Shown: one piece after another, positions 62,885 to 64,000 of the stretch
Layout of the letters: each line of letters opens with the position of its first letter
Numbering within the stretch: position 1 is the first letter of the stretch
Assembly: GCF_030052815.1 (NCBI RefSeq)
Contig: NC_079510.1
Span: 42,161,566-42,225,565 of the forward strand
Length of the DNA stretch: 64,000 nt
Source of the DNA: Hevea brasiliensis
Taxonomy: Eukaryota; Streptophyta; Magnoliopsida; Malpighiales; Euphorbiaceae
Direction: 5' to 3'
Made by a program: the position numbers and the translations under genes
Notes under the pieces: generated by a model
Told to the model about the DNA's origin: nothing
Databases searched by the model: none
Seen by the model: only the letters and a program-made list of their open reading frames with translations

Positions 62885-64000
62885 ATGTCTAAACTTATGG
62901 TTTTAAGCCTTATACTCTCTGCTCTTTTAGTCTTCAACATCATTTATCTCTCTGCAGCTGAGCTTCAGCTATTTCAACACGCAGCCAAAGCTGATGGGTC
63001 TCTTAGCCTCTTGGTTCTTGGAGACTGGGGAAGAAAAGGAGCTTATAACCAATCTCAAGTTGCTCTTCAGGTAACGATCACAAAACTATACTCCAATATT
63101 ATAAACATGGAATACATTACATTTCTTTCCTTTCCTTTCATTTACGTTATTAAAATTTGTCTATTAAATTCTTGTAATATATAATTAAAGCTGGTGATCA
63201 AGAACAAGAACTAATAGTACTGCATCTGCATGAGCATCTAGTGAAGGGTGGAATCTTCGCTGATGGTCCTGCGAGGCTAAGGCCAAAAATTTTACAGTAG
63301 AATATGTTCTTGAAGCAATGATGTGGTTGGGACATCCTTCCAATGCATGGTTGCCACTTCATCACGTTCATTTTTTTTATTATTCTGTTTTATTGTAGAG
63401 TATAATTCCATTTGGATACTAATATACCAAGTTGGATGCCTTTAATGGAATTTTTTTGAAATGAAATTTTTTTAACAAAAAAAAAATTAGAATAAATAGA
63501 ATCTTTTTAAGTAAAATAATAATTAGCAATAAATGTATATAAATATGACATAATATTTAAATTTTTAATTTTTTTGTACTGCAGATAATATAGGAGTAAT
63601 TAACAACAGGACAACTTTCTTGAATTTCTTTAGGTTAACCAAAAAGTTTCTGACACAAAGTGAGAAGCAATCCAGGGGATTTTTTTATTGACCTCATTTT
63701 TATTTTTTATTTTTAAATTATCGTTTTTCTGAAATCTTGGGACTACAGCACGCTGCCCTTTAAAATATTCCTTCAATTATCGACAGCTTCGATTAATTTT
63801 GCTTGCGTGATTCACACTTCCATTATTAATTAAATACCCTTTATTGATGTTATCTTCCAACTAATAAAGTTGATTTTTTTCCCTCTCCTTTTGTTTGTTA
63901 TATATATATATATTGTGTTTAATTATGGACCTGCAACACAGATGGGGATAATTGGAGAGAAATTGGATATCGATTTTATAATCTCCACAGGAGATAATTT
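62885..64000 (+). CDS. Purple acid phosphatase (partial, N-terminal two exons)
   Basis: Exon 1 62885-63070 and exon 2 from 63942, cut by the window end; the intron (63071-63941, GT-AG, phase 0) is AT-rich and holds no ORF. Purple acid phosphatases are secreted or vacuolar Fe-Zn/Mn metalloenzymes that release phosphate from organic esters. The N-terminus ([17 protein letters not shown]) is a signal peptide, cleaved perhaps after LSAAE. The first metal motif LGDWGRKG is at residues 45-52, and GDNF, the second, is reached at the very end. The small-PAP group (Arabidopsis PAP3/7/8) shares the [16 protein letters not shown] pattern from memory. I start at 62885, not at an upstream in-frame ATG at 62744, because the signal peptide begins here and 62744 lies before the TATA box. 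Confidence 0.9.

Noticed and set aside
1..64000. tRNA, rRNA, CRISPR arrays or bacterial-type operons
   Set aside because: No GTTCRANNC-type tRNA arm in context, no rRNA blocks, no regularly spaced repeats; the tRNA-like strings are retrotransposon primer sites.

Overview
This window is nuclear DNA of a flowering plant, most likely a core eudicot. It is AT-rich, its genes have many introns with GT-AG splice sites, its gene families are plant-specific (MS1-type PHD protein, MAP65, cyclin J18, plant annexin), and it holds plant LTR retrotransposons and small hAT-type MITEs. I cannot fix the species; a Malpighiales-like genome is only an impression.

Layout. 1-12126 is a nested transposon block. 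The end of a decayed Ty3/gypsy chromovirus (integrase tail, chromodomain, 3' LTR) is interrupted by a complete, young Ty1/copia Sirevirus-type element (1082-11865), which has 1414-bp LTRs, a GATCC target duplication, gag, pol and an extra sense ORF beyond pol. 14202-16657 encodes a PHD-finger regulator of the MALE STERILITY 1 type (+). It converges on a MAP65 microtubule-bundling protein gene (18911-23209, -). A long AT-rich intergenic stretch follows (23.2-36.9 kb), with an imperfect 1-kb inverted repeat and two MITEs. Next come a cyclin-J18-like gene (36954-38620, -), an inositol polyphosphate 5-phosphatase gene (40100-42769, -), an annexin D5-like gene (46159-47839, +), an older and badly decayed copia element on the minus strand (49482-59175), and the first two exons of a purple acid phosphatase gene (62885-64000, +), cut by the window end.

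The host genes share no obvious pathway. Their order (purple acid phosphatase, 5-phosphatase, cyclin J18, MAP65) matches, from memory, the Arabidopsis block around At2g01890-At2g01910, so it looks like a conserved ancestral segment into which transposons and the annexin have been added. Exon models were built by hand from reading frames, splice signals and remembered family sequence; each spliced host CDS sums to an intact frame (MS1 651 aa, MAP65 600 aa, 5-phosphatase 455 aa, annexin 315 aa, cyclin about 235 aa with an uncertain end).

The least explained item is the accessory ORF of the Sirevirus-type element (8115-9692, in frame to 9923 beyond one TAG). It is preceded by a plant-like pyrimidine-rich leader and flanked by copies of a short palindrome that also clusters in the LTR. 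I found no rRNA, tRNA or CRISPR.
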